NCBI GenBank assembly: GCA_015062715.1
Contig: SUUD01000004.1
Coordinates: 1 to 23,924 of the forward strand
Direction of reading: 5' to 3'
DNA length: 23,924 nucleotides
From: Olsenella sp.
GTDB taxonomy: Bacteria; Actinomycetota; Coriobacteriia; Coriobacteriales; Atopobiaceae
Numbering within the stretch: position 1 is the first letter of the stretch; each line of letters begins with the position of its first letter. The notes under the pieces were generated by a model. It had not been told where the DNA came from, did no database searches, and was given only the letters and a program-made list of their open reading frames with translations. Below, piece after piece: positions 20,972 to 23,924 of the stretch. The translations under genes and the position numbers were made by a program.

Positions 20972-22462
20972 ATGCAGCTCAACCTGTCAAACATCCACTA
21001 CCGCTATCCGCAGGCCGCGGAACCCATCCTTTGTGGGGTGACCGCGACCTTTCCGCAGGGCTGGACTGGCGTCGTGGGCGACAACGGCTGTGGCAAGACC
21101 ACGCTTGCCCGCATTGCCTGTGGCCTGCTCGAGCCTGATTCCGGCGGCGTCGGGCCGTCACTTGTCTGTGCCTACTGCATCCAAGACGCGACCACGCCGC
21201 CCCCGAGCCTCGAGGACTTTGCCCTGTCCTATGACGGCCGGGCCATTCGCCTGCGTCGCGAGCTCAACTTGGAGGATGACTGGCCCTGGCGCTACGAAAC
21301 GCTCTCGGGTGGCCAGCAGAAGCGCCTCCAGGTTGCCTGCGCCATGTGGATAGAGCCCGACGTGCTGGTCATGGACGAGCCGACCAATCACGTCGATGCC
21401 TCAACCCGCGACACGATAGCCCGTGCGCTCGAGGAGTTCACAGGCATAGGCATCCTCATCTCGCACGATCGCGCGCTCCTCGACCGGCTCTGTTCGCAGT
21501 GCCTGTTCATGACGGAGCGCGGCGCCGTCATGCGACCGGGTGGGTATTCCCAGGCGTCCGCCCAGGCGGCGCTGGAGCGAGAGGCCGCCACGCGGGCCCG
21601 CGAGGAAGCGCGCCGCGAGAAGCGCCGCATAGAGCGGGAGGCCCAACGCCGCCGCGAGGTTGCGGACAGGAAGGAGGCGGGAAAGAGCCTCCGTGGCATT
21701 GACAAGCACGACAGCGATGCCAGACACAAGAAGCGCCTTGCCGTGGTGAGCGGCACCGACGGCATCGCAGCCAAGCAGGCGGGGATCATGGATGCCCGGC
21801 GCGAGCGCGTGGCGGAACAGCTCGAGAACACACGCGTCGAGAAACGCTATGACGCCGACATCTGGCTCGAGGCTGTACCAAGCCGGCGCCCCGTGCTGGT
21901 GCGCCTGCCAGAGACCAAGCTGCCCATGGGCGAGCGACGCCTTGCGACGCCTCCGCTCTTCATTGGGCGAAGCGACCACATAGGCCTTGTCGGCAACAAC
22001 GGTTGTGGAAAGACGACGCTGGTAAGGCACCTCATGGACAACGTGCCGAAGGGGGTGCGCGTCCTCTACATTCCGCAGGAGCCGGGCGAGGACCAATGCC
22101 GCGCCGTGCGCGACCGGCTCCGTGGCCTACCAAGCGCCGCTCGCGGACGAACGCTCTCGATCGTGGCCCAGCTCAACTCAGAGCCCGAGCGCCTGCTCGA
22201 GGGAGACGCCATAAGCCCTGGCGAGATGAGAAAGCTCATGCTGGCGCTAGGCATCCTCGACTCGCCCGAACTCATTGTCATGGACGAGCCCACCAACCAC
22301 CTTGACCTGGGCTCGGTTGAGGCGCTCGAGCGCGTGCTCGCCTCGTTTCCCGGGGCGCTGCTTCTCGTCTCGCACGACCGGGCGCTGCTTGACGCGACCA
22401 CGTCGGTCACGTGGGAGATTGGCGAGGACGATGCGGGGGAGTGCCGCCTGCATGTGCGATAG
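20972..22462 (+). CDS. ABC-F family ATPase (ribosome-acting, possible antibiotic-resistance type)
   Basis: A 496-residue soluble protein with two ABC domains and no membrane span. Domain 1 has Walker A GDNGCGKT (36-43), signature LSGGQ (111-115) and MDEPTNHVD (134-142). Domain 2 has GNNGCGKT (341-348), an altered signature ISPGE (414-418) and MDEPTNHLD (437-445). A highly charged helical linker (about 195-290, rich in R, E and K) would reach into the ribosome. ABC-F proteins either tune translation or displace ribosome-targeting drugs; which applies here is not shown. The start at 20972 (MQLNLSNIHYRYP) has AGAGGA upstream; ATG at 20951 is a weaker option. The structured leader argues for inducible expression. 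Confidence 0.87.
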   Translation: MQLNLSNIHYRYPQAAEPILCGVTATFPQGWTGVVGDNGCGKTTLARIACGLLEPDSGGVGPSLVCAYCIQDATTPPPSLEDFALSYDGRAIRLRRELNLEDDWPWRYETLSGGQQKRLQVACAMWIEPDVLVMDEPTNHVDASTRDTIARALEEFTGIGILISHDRALLDRLCSQCLFMTERGAVMRPGGYSQASAQAALEREAATRAREEARREKRRIEREAQRRREVADRKEAGKSLRGIDKHDSDARHKKRLAVVSGTDGIAAKQAGIMDARRERVAEQLENTRVEKRYDADIWLEAVPSRRPVLVRLPETKLPMGERRLATPPLFIGRSDHIGLVGNNGCGKTTLVRHLMDNVPKGVRVLYIPQEPGEDQCRAVRDRLRGLPSAARGRTLSIVAQLNSEPERLLEGDAISPGEMRKLMLALGILDSPELIVMDEPTNHLDLGSVEALERVLASFPGALLLVSHDRALLDATTSVTWEIGEDDAGECRLHVR

Positions 22463-22475
22463 AGAACAGATGTAC

Positions 22476-22481
22476 TATACT
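22476..22481 (+). promoter_or_regulatory. Possible -10 box (TATACT) of rarA
   Basis: TATACT lies 14 bases after the ABC-F stop and about 162 bases before rarA. No clear -35 was found. The 107-bp inverted-repeat element would lie within the resulting leader. Confidence 0.3.
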
Positions 22482-22506
22482 GGTGATATACGCACCATCA
22501 AGTTGA

Positions 22507-22613
22507 GCGTGCTGCCCAGGGCCCTCGTACCACGAGGGCGAGTCATGAGCGCAGCGAATGAGCGAGCGAAGCGAGCGCCGAGCCCGGTGGAACGAGGGCC
22601 CTGGGCAGCACGC
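22507..22613. repeat. 107-bp element bounded by a perfect 22-bp inverted repeat
   Basis: The arm 22507-22528 (GCGTGCTGCCCAGG, then GCCCTCGT) is the exact reverse complement of 22592-22613 (ACGAGGGC, then CCTGGGCAGCACGC). A second hairpin, GCCCTCGT-ACC-ACGAGGGC (22521-22539), competes with the long one because it uses the end of the left arm. The 63-base middle has a tandem GAGCGAGCGAAGCGAGCG-like tract (about 22550-22577). The unit resembles a small non-autonomous mobile element or a large regulatory hairpin in the rarA leader. No coding frame is apparent. Confidence 0.75.
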
Positions 22614-22642
22614 CACGTAATGAAGGCAGGAACGGAGCCTCC

Positions 22643-23924
22643 ATGGTACGGAAGAACGATAACCAGATGACCCTCGGCGAGCAGGGCGCCCTCTTCGACG
22701 CGCCCGTTGAGCCCGTCGGTGCCCCTCCCGTCGACGACGAGCCGGACGCCTCGGCCCCGCTGGCCGCCCGCATGCGCCCGCGCACCCTCGATGAGGTCGC
22801 GGGCCAGCAGCACCTCATTGGGCCTGGCAAGGTCCTGCGCCGCATGATTGAGGCCGACACCGTGCCCTCCATGGTCTTCTGGGGGCCTCCGGGCGTGGGC
22901 AAGACCACCCTCGCCCGCGTCATCGCCCACCAGACGCGGGCCGCCTTCATCGACTTCTCGGCCGTCACCAGCGGCATCAAGGAGATTCGCGAGGTCATGC
23001 GCCGTGCCGAGGCCCAGACGCAGCTTGGCCGGCGGACCATCCTCTTCGTCGACGAGATCCACCGCTTCAACAAGGCCCAGCAGGACGCCTTTCTCCCGTA
23101 CGTCGAGAAGGGCGCCATCACGCTCATCGGAGCCACTACCGAGAACCCCTCCTTCGAGGTGAACGGCGCCCTGCTCTCGCGCTGCAAGGTCTTCGTCCTC
23201 AAGGCGCTCACCGTCGAGGAGGTGGTGGGCCTGCTGCGTCGCGCCCTCGACGACCCGCGCGGCTTTGGCGAGGTGGACGTGCGGATCGAGGACGATCTGC
23301 TCGCGGCCATCGCCACCTTCTCAAACGGCGACGCACGCATGGCCCTCTCGACGCTTGAGATGGTCGTCCTCAACGCGGACCAGGACCAGGACGGATCCGT
23401 CACGGTGACGCCCGAGGTGGTGCTGCAGTGCACGGGTCAGCGCAACCTGCTCTACGACAAGCTGGGCGACGAGCACTACAACATCATCAGCGCGCTGCAC
23501 AAGTCCATGCGCAACTCCGACCCGGACGCGGCGGTGTACTGGCTCGCCCGCATGCTCGAGAGCGGGGAGGACCCGCTCTACGTGGCTCGGCGCATCACGC
23601 GTTTCGCGGCAGAGGATGTGGGCCTGGCCGATACCAACGCCCTCAACGTCGCCGTCAACGCCTTCCATGCCTGCCACTTCATCGGCATGCCGGAATGCTC
23701 GGTGCACCTTGCCGAGGCGGTCATCTACCTGTCGCTGGCTCCCAAGTCAAACAGCAGCTACATGGCCTACGAGCACGCCAAGCGCGACGCCCTCGAGAGC
23801 ATGGCCGAGCCGGTGCCGCTGGTGATTCGCAACGCGCCCACGCGCCTCATGAAGGAGCTCGACTACGGCGCGGGCTACCGGTATGCGCACGACGAGGAGA
23901 ACAAGGTCGCCGTCGGCATGCAGT
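22643..23924 (+). CDS. rarA: Replication-associated recombination protein A (3' end outside window)
   Basis: The first 427 codons of an AAA+ ATPase of the RarA/MgsA/WRNIP1 family, which acts at stalled replication forks. The opening SAPLAARMRPRTLDEVAGQQ (38-57) is diagnostic. Walker A is GPPGVGKTT (81-89), Walker B is TILFVDEIHRFNKAQQDAFL, and sensor 1 is LIGATTENPSFEVNGALLSRC. The C-terminal part (YDKLGDEHYNIISALHKSMR, then NSDPDAAVYWLARMLESGED) is the tetramerisation domain. The family has about 440-450 residues, so only the last few are missing. The start at 22643 follows a GGAG at five bases; an in-frame ATG at 22667 (MTLGEQGALFD) is an alternative. The inverted-repeat element lies directly upstream. 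Confidence 0.93.
   Translation, partial: MVRKNDNQMTLGEQGALFDAPVEPVGAPPVDDEPDASAPLAARMRPRTLDEVAGQQHLIGPGKVLRRMIEADTVPSMVFWGPPGVGKTTLARVIAHQTRAAFIDFSAVTSGIKEIREVMRRAEAQTQLGRRTILFVDEIHRFNKAQQDAFLPYVEKGAITLIGATTENPSFEVNGALLSRCKVFVLKALTVEEVVGLLRRALDDPRGFGEVDVRIEDDLLAAIATFSNGDARMALSTLEMVVLNADQDQDGSVTVTPEVVLQCTGQRNLLYDKLGDEHYNIISALHKSMRNSDPDAAVYWLARMLESGEDPLYVARRITRFAAEDVGLADTNALNVAVNAFHACHFIGMPECSVHLAEAVIYLSLAPKSNSSYMAYEHAKRDALESMAEPVPLVIRNAPTRLMKELDYGAGYRYAHDEENKVAVGMQ

Noticed and set aside
22550..22580. Possible CRISPR-like or tandem repeat array (GAGCGAGCGAAGCGAGCG)
   Set aside because: The units are only 4-8 bases long, run together without spacers and lie wholly inside the inverted-repeat element.

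Overview
The window is a high-GC chromosomal segment, probably from an anaerobic, gut- or mouth-type actinobacterium of the class Coriobacteriia (Olsenella/Atopobium-like). This placement is an inference from the strong G/C bias at third codon positions, TATACT-type -10 boxes, the gene repertoire (OPT transporter, short-chain chromate transporter pair, butyrate kinase, PIN/DinJ toxin-antitoxin) and REP-like GAGCCAAA(A)GGGAC hairpins. No rRNA, tRNA, CRISPR array, intact insertion sequence or phage gene was seen. The gene order looks like ordinary chromosome with a few accessory insertions.

Left part (1-7184): a truncated HAD phosphatase diverges from a VanX-type D-Ala-D-Ala dipeptidase. Three minus-strand genes follow in reading order: a zinc-ribbon/TPR membrane protein, a SAM methyltransferase and an unrecognised seven-helix membrane protein. 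Next come two overlapping half-size chromate (CHR) transporters and a large FAD protein with a cysteine cluster. A 330-bp non-coding gap then carries a diverged inverted repeat.

Middle part (7185-14310): a TetR regulator diverges from a short-chain dehydrogenase that resembles hydroxysteroid dehydrogenases, with a palindrome between them. The dehydrogenase converges on an OPT-family transporter. Then come a type III pantothenate kinase homologue lacking two of its three expected acidic residues, an MFS transporter behind a strong intrinsic terminator, a toxin-antitoxin pair (RelB/DinJ antitoxin with PIN toxin), and an RsmJ-type 16S rRNA methyltransferase.

Right part (14311-20729): a PucR/CdaR-like regulator diverges from a small acyl-carrier-protein-like gene, a CocE/NonD-type hydrolase, and a tight trio acpS - phosphate acyltransferase - butyrate kinase. 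This is the most suggestive functional neighbourhood: a carrier, its activating enzyme, an acyl-releasing hydrolase and an acid/acyl-phosphate/acyl-CoA interconverting pair. Terminator-like hairpins separate the first two genes from the trio, so they need not be one operon.

Right end (20730-23924): two REP-like hairpins, a structured leader with possible short upstream reading frames ahead of an ABC-F ATPase (a layout like translation-attenuated resistance genes), a 107-bp element bounded by a perfect 22-bp inverted repeat, and the first 427 codons of rarA, which runs off the window.
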